NCBI GenBank assembly: GCA_004144175.1 | Contig: SEFT01000008.1 | Location: forward strand, 62,001-126,000 | From: Sphingobacteriales bacterium | GTDB lineage: Bacteria > Bacteroidota > Bacteroidia > Chitinophagales > Chitinophagaceae | Direction: 5' to 3' | Length of the DNA: 64,000 bases | Part shown: positions 8,512 to 17,275 of the stretch, one piece after another | Layout of the letters: each line of letters starts with the position of its first letter | Position numbering within the stretch: the first letter of the stretch is position 1 | Made by a program: the position numbers and the translations under genes | Notes under the pieces: generated by a model | What the model was told of the DNA's origin: nothing | The model's database searches: none | Seen by the model: only the letters and a program-made list of their open reading frames with translations

Positions 8512-9771
8512 ATGACCACAAATACTTCTGGGCATGGTGTAATAAAAGGTATTGTCGTACTGCTGTTTGTATGTATGATAATAACTACGCGCATGATGCA
8601 CGGGTTTGACTGGGATGTGTATCTGTTTACAGAATGGGCGGTCCATATTTTCAAGCATGGCTTACCGCAAGCTTACGATGCAGAGATCAATACCTACATG
8701 CCCTTATATCAGTATGTGTTATACGGCTTTGGAAAGCTATGTGGCTCAGAGGAAGCTATAAGGCAAAACTTCAACTACTCGCGCATCGTAACCTTGTTCT
8801 TCGATTTTGCAGGTCTTTGGTACGTATACAAATGGATCGATAAAAGGGTCGGCTATCATTTCCTGGTGCTCCTCGGCATGCTCAATGTTGCTTATTCTTA
8901 CAACACGGTAATATGGGGACAGGTAGACGCGGTATCTTCAGGATTGGCGTTTATTTCGATTTACTACGGCTTTAATAAAAAGCCGCTTGCCAGTGCACTG
9001 TTCCTATTGCTCGCCCTGAATATGAAGCTGCAAATGATCGTGTTTGTTCCGATTTGGGGGCTGCTTTATTTATACAACATTATTGAGACGCGTTCATGGA
9101 AAACATTCCTGTTTCCACTCCTGGTATTAGCCATTGGGCAAGTGATATTGCTTACACCATTCATGTTTTATGAGAAAGGACTCGAACAAGTCTACAATGC
9201 CGTATTCACATCGGTGGGGCAGTTTCCCAAGGTGTCCGCTTTTGCCTTTAATATGTGGTACTGGATATGTCCACAGGGTCCGGTCAATGTTCTGGACAGC
9301 GAGATATTTATAATGGGATTATCCTATAAGCATGTAGGGTTGTTGCTATTTTTTTGCAGTTCATTTTTGGTAATGCTCCCACTTATCACTGGAGTTTTAA
9401 AACGACTGTCTGGTAAAAGCCATCTATGGCCATTAAAGCAACACCTATGGTTGGTTTGTGCGCTCATTCCACTCTTTTTCTTTTTCTTTAATACGCAAAT
9501 GCACGAGCGCTATTGCCATCCGGCATTTATCTTCATTACGGCAAGCGCGTTTTTTACAGGATATTGGCTGCCATATATCTTTTTTTCAGTGGCATACTTG
9601 CTCAATCTCGAGCGGGTTATGATGTCATTGGGCCTTAATAATTACAGCGTATTTGTTTTCGATGGAAGGTTTGTAGCGGCACTTTATGCGATTGCGATAG
9701 TGCTATTACTGGCTAAGTTTGTACGTACTAAGGTCGATGCCGAGTCAAATGTCGGCCTACGTACTATATAA
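8512..9771 (+). CDS. Polytopic membrane protein, GT-C-type glycosyltransferase-like
   Basis: 419 aa from ATG 8512, with about ten hydrophobic segments. The early loop GFDWDVYLFTEWA followed by TYMPLYQYVLY is the acidic-plus-YxP pattern seen in polyprenyl-phosphate-sugar-dependent GT-C mannosyl/glucosyltransferases, and AYSYNTVIWGQVDA resembles the WGQxD loop of that group. A role in transferring a sugar from a lipid carrier outside the membrane is inferred; donor and acceptor are unknown. The tracked start (GTG 8473) lies inside the fumC terminator, so ATG 8512 is preferred. It converges on the MaoC gene with a shared bidirectional hairpin. Confidence 0.7.
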   Translation: MTTNTSGHGVIKGIVVLLFVCMIITTRMMHGFDWDVYLFTEWAVHIFKHGLPQAYDAEINTYMPLYQYVLYGFGKLCGSEEAIRQNFNYSRIVTLFFDFAGLWYVYKWIDKRVGYHFLVLLGMLNVAYSYNTVIWGQVDAVSSGLAFISIYYGFNKKPLASALFLLLALNMKLQMIVFVPIWGLLYLYNIIETRSWKTFLFPLLVLAIGQVILLTPFMFYEKGLEQVYNAVFTSVGQFPKVSAFAFNMWYWICPQGPVNVLDSEIFIMGLSYKHVGLLLFFCSSFLVMLPLITGVLKRLSGKSHLWPLKQHLWLVCALIPLFFFFFNTQMHERYCHPAFIFITASAFFTGYWLPYIFFSVAYLLNLERVMMSLGLNNYSVFVFDGRFVAALYAIAIVLLLAKFVRTKVDAESNVGLRTI

Positions 9772-9794
9772 TGCGCTTGTATTAGACATAAATA

Positions 9795-9824
9795 GAAAAT
9801 GCCCGGAATTTTCCGGGCATTTTC
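9795..9824. terminator. Bidirectional terminator between the GT-C-like and MaoC genes
   Basis: A self-complementary hairpin, GAAAATGCCCGGAA paired with TTCCGGGCATTTTC, with A/T runs on both sides. It can end both converging transcripts. Confidence 0.88.
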
Positions 9825-9844
9825 TATTCGATTATTTTTATCGC

Positions 9845-10258
9845 TTAGCTCCAAACGTATTGCTTCTTATTAAGCAGCAGCGCATCGCCGGCTATTGTTT
9901 TGTCGCCTGTGCTTACTTCGTACACTGCGCAGTCGTAAAGGATACGGTTCTTATCGGCATAGATCTCTTTTACCGTCACAACGGCCTCATACTCTGTATC
10001 TACAAACATGGGCTTCATCCACTTCATGCTTTGGCTCATGTAAACATGTCCATCAGCATACCAAAGCGCACCGAATATTTTAGTAAAAACACTTGCACCC
10101 AGGAAGCCGTGAATTATGTTGCGGCCAAACATGCTGGCCTTTCCTGCCTCTGCGTCTATATGCAATGGGTTAACATCTCCGCTTACGCGTGCATAGGTGT
10201 CAACATCTTCTTGCGTGTAACTGAACTTATGACGAAACTCGTCTCCTACTTTAAGCAT
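9845..10258 (-). CDS. MaoC family (R)-specific enoyl-CoA hydratase-like protein
   Basis: A single hot-dog domain of 137 aa. The MaoC/PhaJ motif is visible around residues 25-60: YARVSGDVNPLHIDAE, then IIHGFLGASVF, giving the catalytic Asp and His of (R)-hydratase 2 enzymes. Such proteins hydrate trans-2-enoyl-CoA to (R)-3-hydroxyacyl-CoA, a monomer source for polyhydroxyalkanoate. This fits the divergent neighbour, a PhaE-like protein 357 bp away. Activity on other CoA thioesters cannot be excluded, because MaoC-like domains are functionally broad. Confidence 0.82.
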   Translation of the reverse strand: MLKVGDEFRHKFSYTQEDVDTYARVSGDVNPLHIDAEAGKASMFGRNIIHGFLGASVFTKIFGALWYADGHVYMSQSMKWMKPMFVDTEYEAVVTVKEIYADKNRILYDCAVYEVSTGDKTIAGDALLLNKKQYVWS

Positions 10259-10615
10259 AAAAAATTTCTTCGGTTTTGATTACACTGATAAAGTAGTAAC
10301 ATTATTTAGAAAAACAAAAAACACCGGAGCCGTAGGGGCATTCTATAACACCATTATTTATGACAATATTGAAGGTGGATAGAAGTGTAGCAAGACATAC
10401 ATGCCTCATTTTCAGCTAGAAGCTGGAAAGTCAAATAAAAAATATTTTTATTAGAAAAACTCCCGTACCTTTGCGGCGCCTTAAGGACGTATAGACGATT
10501 CTGCGACGAATAGATGATAATTGATTAACAAAGAGGAAATACTTAGCTAATATAGAAAAAGTTTCTTTGGCGCAACATACGATAACAGATTTATTTAATT
10601 ATAAAACCATTTCAA
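10259..10615 (+). promoter_or_regulatory. 357 bp divergent intergenic region with TACCTTTG promoter
   Basis: The longest gene-free stretch in the window. TACCTTTG at 10466-10473 fits the Bacteroidota -7 consensus on the plus strand, giving a 5' leader of about 135 nt for the PhaE-like gene. AAAGAGGAAA at 10529-10538 is purine-rich but far from the start. No RNA-gene fold, riboswitch or ORF could be recognised in the rest. Confidence 0.5.
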
Positions 10616-12127
10616 ATGGCTAATCAAGACAACAATTTTGTGGACACACTGGTGAACGCACAAAAGCAGGTAGTAGATACCGTGGTGGAGAACACAAAGA
10701 AATTTGCTAACGGCAATGCTGCTGTTAACGAAGTGGTAGATAAAAGCAGCGATTGGTATAAAAACTGGCTGAACACACAGAAGAACTTCTTCGGCCAAAC
10801 TACGCAGCAAACTGAAAAAGCAACAGATACTGCAAAAGACAACATGTCGAAAATGAACGAGTTCTATCAGAACTGGTACAATAGCCAGGTAAACTGGGCA
10901 AAACAAATGTGGGAAATGAGCAGCAACTATATGAAGCAAGCAACTAACGGTGCCGCTGCTAATACTGCTGACCCAATGAGCAACATGACCAACATGTGGA
11001 GCAACTGGAGCAACAACATGAACAACTGGATGACCGGTATGAACAATACCAACAACTGGATGAACATGATGAACCAGTGGCAGAACTCAAATCCATTTAA
11101 CATGGATGCATGGAAGAAAGCTAACGAAAGCTGGACAGGTATCTTCAACCAATACTACAGCATACTGAATAGCAACGTAACCGAAATGCAGAAGAACATG
11201 CAGAACGGTACTACACAGGATGCTTACAAGAACATGGTAAATGTTTCTGAAGCTTTCACCCGCTTTAGCGAGATGTGGATGCCTTTATGGAAATCCATCC
11301 AGGATAAGACTTTTAATACAGAAATGTACAAGCAATGGATGAACCCTGCGATGTACAAAGATGTAATGGATAAGTATTTCGGTTTTATGCCTGAGCAAAG
11401 CCGCCAATACTTCCAGAACATGAGCAACATGATGCAACAAAACATGGGCCAGATGAGCAGCATGGGCATGGACCAGTATCAGCAGATGCGTGGTGCTATG
11501 AACAACATGATGCCTAATATGTCTGATATGTTTGGCAGCATGCTGAGCAACTACAACACATGGTTTGGCCAGATGAGCAATGCGGTAACTCCTTTTACTA
11601 AGATGATGCCTGCTAACCAGCAGACTAAGACTATGATGGAGTGGAGCGACATCGCAAATCGTATGGCTGTTTACAACATCAAAAATGCAGAAATGCAATA
11701 CATGATGTACAGCCAGGGCGCTAAGGTGATGGACCAGGTAGCTGAAAACATCGCTGCTAAGATCCAGAAAGGTGAAGAGATCAACAGCATCATGAATGTT
11801 TACCAGGAGTGGATGAACATCAGCGACAAAACTTATGTTGCACTGTTTGAAAGCGAAGACTATAGCAAGCTGATGGCCGAGGTAAGCGCTATGCAACTGA
11901 AACTGCGTAAAGACGTAGAAGGTCAGATGGAAAAATTTATGACCGGTATTCCGGTAGCTACACGCAGCGAAATGGATGAACTGTACAAAACCATCTATGA
12001 GCTGAAAAAAGAAGTACGTGAGCTGAGCAGGGCAAATGGATCGGTAGAAGCTATAACTGCTACTGCCACCGCTACAGAAGAAAGTGCTGATGACAAAGCC
12101 GGTCGTCGCAATACTGCTAAAAAATAA
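10616..12127 (+). CDS. PhaE-like protein (class III PHA synthase subunit family)
   Basis: 503 aa, soluble, no signal peptide. The C-terminal third matches the PhaE pattern: YQEWMNISDKTYVALFESED, KLRKDVEGQ, then GIPVATRSEMDELYKTIYEL and a short coiled coil. PhaE binds PhaC and activates it for polymerisation of (R)-3-hydroxyacyl-CoA. The N-terminal and middle regions (about residues 45-345) are unusually rich in Met, Asn, Trp and Gln, with many NNW/NMM clusters, and the protein is longer than the usual 350-400 aa. No phaC follows; the next gene is prmC on the opposite strand. A phasin-like granule protein is the alternative. Confidence 0.72.
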   Translation: MANQDNNFVDTLVNAQKQVVDTVVENTKKFANGNAAVNEVVDKSSDWYKNWLNTQKNFFGQTTQQTEKATDTAKDNMSKMNEFYQNWYNSQVNWAKQMWEMSSNYMKQATNGAAANTADPMSNMTNMWSNWSNNMNNWMTGMNNTNNWMNMMNQWQNSNPFNMDAWKKANESWTGIFNQYYSILNSNVTEMQKNMQNGTTQDAYKNMVNVSEAFTRFSEMWMPLWKSIQDKTFNTEMYKQWMNPAMYKDVMDKYFGFMPEQSRQYFQNMSNMMQQNMGQMSSMGMDQYQQMRGAMNNMMPNMSDMFGSMLSNYNTWFGQMSNAVTPFTKMMPANQQTKTMMEWSDIANRMAVYNIKNAEMQYMMYSQGAKVMDQVAENIAAKIQKGEEINSIMNVYQEWMNISDKTYVALFESEDYSKLMAEVSAMQLKLRKDVEGQMEKFMTGIPVATRSEMDELYKTIYELKKEVRELSRANGSVEAITATATATEESADDKAGRRNTAKK

Positions 12128-12144
12128 TTGAATTCTTATAGCAT

Positions 12145-12180
12145 ATTGAAAAGGGACAGCAATTGCTGTCCCTTTTCAAT
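12145..12180. terminator. Perfect 36-nt palindromic bidirectional terminator
   Basis: Thirty-six bases that are exactly self-complementary (ATTGAAAAGGGACAGCA on one arm), with T runs on both strands. It lies between the PhaE-like gene and prmC, and its last base is the first of the prmC stop codon on the plus strand. Confidence 0.9.
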
Positions 12181-13034
12181 TATAGCAATGCTTTCAGCAT
12201 CCGCGGGTTACCATGCATGTCTGTTCTTAAGGTGACGTCACCATAGCCTTTGCTTCTAAACAGTTCTTCTGTTTCTTTAGCATGGTCGGCATGCAGTTCG
12301 CAATAGATAGCTCCGCCGGACTTTAGATGAGTCTTTCCGAATGATGCTATGGCACGATAGAACAATAGCGGATCATCGTTCGGGACAAATAGAGCAAGAT
12401 GCGGCTCATGGTCTTTTACGTTGGTATGTATATTGGCTGCTTCGCTTTGCGGTATATAGGGTGGGTTAGATACAATAACATCAAACGCAGATAATACTTC
12501 GCGCTGCGCTTCATTCAGGAAGTCGAGCTGAAACAGTTCTACTTCTACTTCAAGCCGACCAGCATTTTCTTCTGCTATTGCCAATGCATCGGCACTTACA
12601 TCGCAGCTATATATAATGCTATCAGGCAATGCCAGCTTTAAGGATATAGGTATGCAGCCGCTACCGGTACCAATATCTAACAGCTCGGGCGATTGCTTGA
12701 AGTAGTCGCCGGCTATCCACGATACCAGCTCTTCTGTTTCAGGGCGGGGTATCAGCACATTGCTATCTACTTTAAATGGCCTGCCCATAAACCAGGCCGT
12801 ACCCGTTACATATTGTAGCGGCTTACCTGCTGCCAGGTCTGTTTTCATAATCTCATATTGGAGTTGTTGCTTGTCGCTCAGTTGCTCATCTTTTTTTATG
12901 ATTCGGTCCAGCTTTTTTAATCCGGTCAGATGCTCCAGCGCTTCGTGTGCAATGGCCGCCGCTTCACGTTCGTCATACACTAGCTTAAGGGGTGCTAACA
13001 ATTGGTAAAAGGCATCGTTGTATGTAATTGGCAT
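12180..13034 (-). CDS. prmC: Peptide chain release factor N5-glutamine methyltransferase
   Basis: 284 aa. An N-terminal helical domain of about 80 residues recognises the release factor. It is followed by a Rossmann methyltransferase domain with the SAM loop LLDIGTGSGCIPIS and the catalytic VSNPPYIP motif that grips the glutamine side chain. RPETEELV before the SAM loop is also conserved in PrmC. The enzyme methylates the GGQ glutamine of RF1/RF2 and improves termination. It diverges from ribD with a 65 bp spacer. Confidence 0.95.
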   Translation of the reverse strand: MPITYNDAFYQLLAPLKLVYDEREAAAIAHEALEHLTGLKKLDRIIKKDEQLSDKQQLQYEIMKTDLAAGKPLQYVTGTAWFMGRPFKVDSNVLIPRPETEELVSWIAGDYFKQSPELLDIGTGSGCIPISLKLALPDSIIYSCDVSADALAIAEENAGRLEVEVELFQLDFLNEAQREVLSAFDVIVSNPPYIPQSEAANIHTNVKDHEPHLALFVPNDDPLLFYRAIASFGKTHLKSGGAIYCELHADHAKETEELFRSKGYGDVTLRTDMHGNPRMLKALL

Positions 13035-13099
13035 AATAGCTATATCCTAATACTGCAATATTAATTAAAGAATACCTGCTCTTCAGTATCTTTAAGCCT

Positions 13100-14167
13100 A
13101 TGCACGAGCATTACATGAGACGCTGTCTGGAACTGGCACAAAGGGCAAAAGGAAATGTAGCTCCCAACCCGATGGTTGGTGCTGTGTTGGTACATGATGG
13201 GCGCATTATAGGCGAGGGGTGGCATAAAGAATTTGGGCAGTCACATGCTGAAGTAAACTGCTTCGAAAGCGTGCAAAATTCAGACCGGCATTTGATCGCT
13301 GAAAGTACTATGTATGTAAGCCTCGAACCTTGCGCACATCATGGCAAAACCCCTCCATGCGCATTACGGCTTATTGATGAAAAGGTAAAGGAAGTGATTG
13401 TATCCAATGTGGACCCCTTTGCAGCCGTAGCAGGTAGGGGAATACAGCTGCTACAGCAGCATGATATAGCGGTAAAGACCGATGTATTAAATGCTGAAGG
13501 ACTTTGGTTGAACCGGAGATTTTTCTGCTTTCATACAGAGAAGCGGCCGTATATCATTTTGAAATGGGCGCAAACGCAGGAGGGCTTATTTGCCCCATTA
13601 AACCGCACACGCTACCAGATGAGCAATGAGCATACCAAGCAACTATTGCACAAGTGGCGTACTGAGGAGGCTGCTATCATGGTAGGCCATGTAACCGCTG
13701 CTGCTGACGATCCGCAGCTCACAGCAAGACAATGGAGCGGTAAGCAACCGCTCCGGATCGTACTCGATAGAAAGCTGGCGTTGCCGGATAGTCTCCGGTT
13801 ATTTGACAGTGAGGCCAATACCTGGATCATCAATGAACAAAAGGAAGTCACAGAAGGCAATCGCACCTATGTGCAGCTAGCGTTTGACGAGATATTACTT
13901 ACGCGCATACTGGAGCGCCTTTATACAGCCAACATCCAGTCGCTGATAGTGGAGGGTGGGGCGTCATTATTGCAAAGCTTCATGAATGCAGGCCTATGGG
14001 ATGAGGCAAGGGTATTTGTAACAGAAACGATGCTGTCAGAGGGTCTGCAAGCGCCTGCTATACGCAATGCCGATAAAGCCTTTATTACCCCACTGGATGG
14101 TGATGAGTTGCACATGTACGTAAATGAGACAAGCGAATATAAGTATGTAACTGGCATGGAATTGTAA
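13100..14167 (+). CDS. ribD: Bifunctional riboflavin deaminase/reductase RibD
   Basis: 355 aa. The N-terminal cytidine-deaminase-like domain (1-145) has the zinc motif SHAEVNCFE and the second zinc block PCAHHGKTPPC. The C-terminal reductase domain (about 150-355) has ILKWAQTQEG and LIVEGGASLLQSF. It performs steps 2 and 3 of riboflavin synthesis (deamination then NADPH reduction of the pyrimidinone). No FMN riboswitch could be recognised in the short 65 bp leader, and no other rib genes are next to it. It heads a run ribD, DMT transporter, IMPACT, queG with spacings from 13 bp to overlap. Confidence 0.95.
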   Translation: MHEHYMRRCLELAQRAKGNVAPNPMVGAVLVHDGRIIGEGWHKEFGQSHAEVNCFESVQNSDRHLIAESTMYVSLEPCAHHGKTPPCALRLIDEKVKEVIVSNVDPFAAVAGRGIQLLQQHDIAVKTDVLNAEGLWLNRRFFCFHTEKRPYIILKWAQTQEGLFAPLNRTRYQMSNEHTKQLLHKWRTEEAAIMVGHVTAAADDPQLTARQWSGKQPLRIVLDRKLALPDSLRLFDSEANTWIINEQKEVTEGNRTYVQLAFDEILLTRILERLYTANIQSLIVEGGASLLQSFMNAGLWDEARVFVTETMLSEGLQAPAIRNADKAFITPLDGDELHMYVNETSEYKYVTGMEL

Positions 14168-14180
14168 CCCTGATATTGGT

Positions 14181-15065
14181 ATGTTATACCTCATACTCAC
14201 CATTGCGCTCAATGTTGTCTTGTTCGTTCTGTTCAAGCTGTTTTCTAAATACAGTATAGACAGCCTGCAGGCCATAGTATTCAATTACCTCACTTGTGTA
14301 GTGACAGGTAGCATGTTGCTGGGCAAGTTTCCGGTTTCGGCAGCAAGCCCTTCGCAGCCATGGTTTTGGTGGGCGGTAGCAATGGGCGCCATGTTTATTT
14401 CTTTATTCAACCTCATTGGCCGGCGTACCCGCGAAGACGGTATTACTACTACCACTATAGCCAACAAACTTTCGCTGGTAATACCCGTGATATTTTCGGT
14501 GTGGCTGTATCATGAGGAGATGAACGCAATGAAAATTGCAGGTATACTGCTGGCGCTACCTGCGGTATATTTTACGGCTCACGTAAAGGGCGAAGATGCA
14601 AAACCTAAAAGCATACTTTGGCCGGCTCTACTGTTCGTCGGTAGTGGCTTGCTCGATACGTTGGTGAAGTATGTAGAGCAATCATACCTGGCTACCAATG
14701 AAGCACAAACCGCATACACTGTACATGTTTTCCTGAGCGCGTTTATTATTGGATTTATTTTACTGGTTGTGTTGAAGCTGATGGGTCGCCCCGAGTTTGC
14801 ATTTCGAAATATCGTGGCGGGTGTGATCCTTGGTGTACCCAATTACTTCTCCATATATTTCTTTATCAAATTCCTGCATAGCGGTTTCCTCGATAGCTCT
14901 GCTGCTATACCTGTCAACAACATCGGCATTGTGTTACTCTCTACAGTTGTCGCCATACTGTTTTTCAAAGAGAAAGAGACCCCGCAGCGTATCTTTGGGC
15001 TGGTATTGTCTATTATAGCCATATTGCTCATTGCCTTCGCCGATATACATGCAGGAAGTAACTAA
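14181..15065 (+). CDS. DMT superfamily (EamA-like) transporter
   Basis: 294 aa with about ten predicted transmembrane helices in two homologous halves, the EamA/drug-metabolite transporter layout. The first half ends near the cytoplasmic hydrophilic HVKGEDAKPKS (about residue 135), and the second includes a typical VPNYFSIYF helix start. The substrate is unknown; co-location with ribD might suggest a metabolite exporter, but this is only context. It begins 13 bp after ribD and its 3' end overlaps the IMPACT gene by 17 bp, so it is probably in the same operon. Confidence 0.8.
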   Translation: MLYLILTIALNVVLFVLFKLFSKYSIDSLQAIVFNYLTCVVTGSMLLGKFPVSAASPSQPWFWWAVAMGAMFISLFNLIGRRTREDGITTTTIANKLSLVIPVIFSVWLYHEEMNAMKIAGILLALPAVYFTAHVKGEDAKPKSILWPALLFVGSGLLDTLVKYVEQSYLATNEAQTAYTVHVFLSAFIIGFILLVVLKLMGRPEFAFRNIVAGVILGVPNYFSIYFFIKFLHSGFLDSSAAIPVNNIGIVLLSTVVAILFFKEKETPQRIFGLVLSIIAILLIAFADIHAGSN

Positions 15066-15666
15066 ATACAAGACGCTCGCAGAACCTACTACAGCAGAAT
15101 TTAAAGACCGCGGAAGCAAATTCATTGCCTATGCCTATCCCATACAGGATATAGATGATGTAAAGGCAAAACTGCAAAACCTGAAGAAAGAACACCCTAA
15201 AGCCGTACACCATTGCTATGCCTATAGAATAGGTACCACCGGCGCCATATTCCGCGCCAATGATGATGGCGAGCCGTCTGGTAGTGCCGGGCGCCCTATC
15301 TTGGGGCAGATAGACAGCTCGGGCCTTACGAATACACTCGTGGTGGTAGTACGTTACTTTGGCGGTACGCTACTGGGCGTGCCGGGGTTGATCAATGCCT
15401 ATAAAACGGTAACTGCTGATGCTTTGGCTAATGCGCCTACTACCGAGCGCTGGATAGAGGAACTATATGAGCTGAGCTTTGACTATTCGGTAATGAGCGA
15501 AGTGCTGTACCTGCTGAAGCAGGCGGAGGCTACCATTTACAAACAAGAACTGCAACTTTTCTGCTCTGTTAAAACAGGCATCCCGCGCGTACATGCGGCG
15601 CAATATGTGCAAAGACTTTCGGAACTTCGCGGATTGACAGTGAAGGAACTAAAAGAAGGTCAGTAA
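15049..15666 (+). CDS. IMPACT family protein (YigZ-like)
   Basis: 205 aa from ATG 15049. The N-terminal UPF0029/IMPACT domain is clear: KDRGSKFIAYAYPI, AVHHCYAYRIG, NDDGEPSGSAGRPIL and VVVVRYFGGTLLGVPGL. A C-terminal ferredoxin-like domain follows (about 135-205). Bacterial members such as YigZ are of uncertain function, possibly linked to translation. The ORF track begins six codons earlier at a TTG (15031); ATG 15049 is preferred, and it leaves a 17 bp overlap with the transporter gene. The stop codon abuts the queG start. Confidence 0.9.
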   Translation: MQEVTKYKTLAEPTTAEFKDRGSKFIAYAYPIQDIDDVKAKLQNLKKEHPKAVHHCYAYRIGTTGAIFRANDDGEPSGSAGRPILGQIDSSGLTNTLVVVVRYFGGTLLGVPGLINAYKTVTADALANAPTTERWIEELYELSFDYSVMSEVLYLLKQAEATIYKQELQLFCSVKTGIPRVHAAQYVQRLSELRGLTVKELKEGQ

Positions 15667-16605
15667 TTGTTTTCCAACGATAGAAATACGGCATTAATAA
15701 AACAAAAGGCATCGGAGCTGGGCTTTATGAGCTGCGGTATAGCCAAAGCTGTGCATCTGGATGATGATGCCCGCAGGCTGGAGCAATGGCTTACTAAAGG
15801 GCATCATGGCGGTATGCAGTACATGGAGCGTCACTTCGATCTGCGCACTGACCCGCGCAAACTGGTGCCAGGTGCTAAGTCTGTCATCACATTATTGCTT
15901 AATTATTATCCATCTGCACAGCAAAAGCACGATGCACCTAAGATAGCTAAGTACGCCTGGGGCACCGATTATCACTATGTGATAAGAGATAAGCTGAATG
16001 AGTTATTGGCATTTATCAAAGAAAATATTGGTACAGTGGATGGCCGCGGATTCGTAGATAGTGCACCTGTATTAGAGCGTAGCTGGGCAGTCAATAGCGG
16101 GCTTGGTTGGATTGGCAAGAACGGCAATCTGCTTACACGGAGCAATGGGTCTTTCTTCTTTATAGCCACACTGATAACCGATTTGGAATTGGTTGCTGAT
16201 GCGCCGTTTGCTACCGACCATTGCGGTACCTGCACCCGCTGTGTGGATGCCTGCCCTACACAGGCTATTGTATCACCGGGCGAGGTAGACGGAAGTAAGT
16301 GCATTTCATACCTTACCATCGAGCTAAAAGACGCAATGATACCAGGCGAACTTCAGCCTAAAATGGAGGGCTGGATGTTTGGCTGCGATGTGTGTCAGGA
16401 TGTATGTCCATGGAACAGGTTTTCGAAACCCCACAGCGAAGAATACCTTACTCCGATACCCGAAATACTCAACTTGTCGTTAAGTGAATGGGAAAATATG
16501 TCTGAAGAAAACTTCAGAAAAGCATTCAAATCTTCACCGCTCAAGCGTTCGAAATTTGCAGGTATCCAGCGGAACCTGAAAGCCATAAAAACGGGGAATA
16601 CTTGA
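15667..16605 (+). CDS. queG: Epoxyqueuosine reductase QueG (TTG start)
   Basis: 312 aa. QueG reduces epoxyqueuosine to queuosine in tRNA anticodons using cobalamin and two 4Fe-4S clusters. Both ferredoxin-like clusters are visible: CGTCTRCVDACPTQAI near residues 188-203 and CDVCQDVCPWN near 238-248. The N-terminal RRLEQWLTKGHHGGMQYME and ERSWAVNSGLGWIGKN are typical of the family. An in-frame TAA immediately precedes codon 1 and no early ATG exists, so TTG 15667 is the only plausible start. AGAAGG lies 7 bp upstream as a Shine-Dalgarno. The stop abuts that of convergent pcm. Confidence 0.94.
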   Translation: MFSNDRNTALIKQKASELGFMSCGIAKAVHLDDDARRLEQWLTKGHHGGMQYMERHFDLRTDPRKLVPGAKSVITLLLNYYPSAQQKHDAPKIAKYAWGTDYHYVIRDKLNELLAFIKENIGTVDGRGFVDSAPVLERSWAVNSGLGWIGKNGNLLTRSNGSFFFIATLITDLELVADAPFATDHCGTCTRCVDACPTQAIVSPGEVDGSKCISYLTIELKDAMIPGELQPKMEGWMFGCDVCQDVCPWNRFSKPHSEEYLTPIPEILNLSLSEWENMSEENFRKAFKSSPLKRSKFAGIQRNLKAIKTGNT

Positions 16606-17271
16606 TTATTTGTTTTTGCCCTCCAGCATCGGTACAAAGCTAAAATCGCCAAGCACTTCTTCCTTCGTGCTGCCGTCGGCCTGTTTGGTTATTTTCATCA
16701 TCTTTTGGCCTTCGCCTTCGCCCACGGGTATTACCAATATGCCACCCGGTTTCATCTGCTCTATAAGCTTAGGCGGTATGTTAGGTGCGGCCGCCGTTAC
16801 TATCACTTTGTCAAAAGGAGCAAAAGAAGGGAGCCCTTCGTAGCCATCGCCGTAGAAGCGTTTGATGTTCGGGTAGTTCCTCAGGAAGAAGAACTGTCCA
16901 ACAAAATCATACAATGTCTTTTGGCGCTCGATAGAATATACCATAGCGCCCATTTCGGCCAGTACGCACGATTGGTAGGCGCTGCCCGTACCGATCTCCA
17001 GTACTTTGTCAAACTTCTTTATTTGTAAAAGCTGGGTTTGATAGGCTACTGTATATGGCTGAGAAATAGTTTGCCCAGCCGATATTGGGAATGCACGGTC
17101 TTCATAAGCAATGCGCTCGAAAGCAGGGTCGAGGAAGAAGTGGCGGGGAATAGCTTCAACAGCAGCCAATACCTTATCATCGGTAATGCCTTTTTCGCGC
17201 AGTATTTGTACCAGTTGTTTCCTTAATCCCTTGTGTAGATAATTGTCTTCTTTCGGCTTGCTATGGAGCAT
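16606..17271 (-). CDS. pcm: Protein-L-isoaspartate O-methyltransferase
   Basis: 221 aa. The SAM-binding motif VLEIGTGSAYQSCVLAEMG is near residues 90-108. IPRHFFLDPAF and ISQPYTVAYQTQLLQI precede it as in other PCMTs, and DKVIVTAAAPNIPPKLIEQMKPGGILVIPVG is the motif II/III block. It methylates isoaspartyl residues in aged proteins to start their repair. The family tail is complete. A TAATTTTG element ends 4 nt before the ATG, hinting at a leaderless transcript. The stop codon directly abuts queG. Confidence 0.93.
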   Translation of the reverse strand: MLHSKPKEDNYLHKGLRKQLVQILREKGITDDKVLAAVEAIPRHFFLDPAFERIAYEDRAFPISAGQTISQPYTVAYQTQLLQIKKFDKVLEIGTGSAYQSCVLAEMGAMVYSIERQKTLYDFVGQFFFLRNYPNIKRFYGDGYEGLPSFAPFDKVIVTAAAPNIPPKLIEQMKPGGILVIPVGEGEGQKMMKITKQADGSTKEEVLGDFSFVPMLEGKNK

Positions 17272-17275
17272 GGTG

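Noticed and set aside
10259-10615. Riboswitch or small RNA in the longest intergenic region
   Set aside because: No conserved riboswitch core or stable long hairpin could be recognised by eye; only a promoter is supported.
11285-11896. 203-aa minus-strand ORF inside the PhaE-like gene
   Set aside because: A shadow frame: its His/Val/Leu-rich composition is the complement of the repeated Met/Asn/Gln codons of the real gene.
13035-13099. FMN riboswitch before ribD
   Set aside because: The spacer is 65 bp, too short for the aptamer, and lacks its conserved segments.
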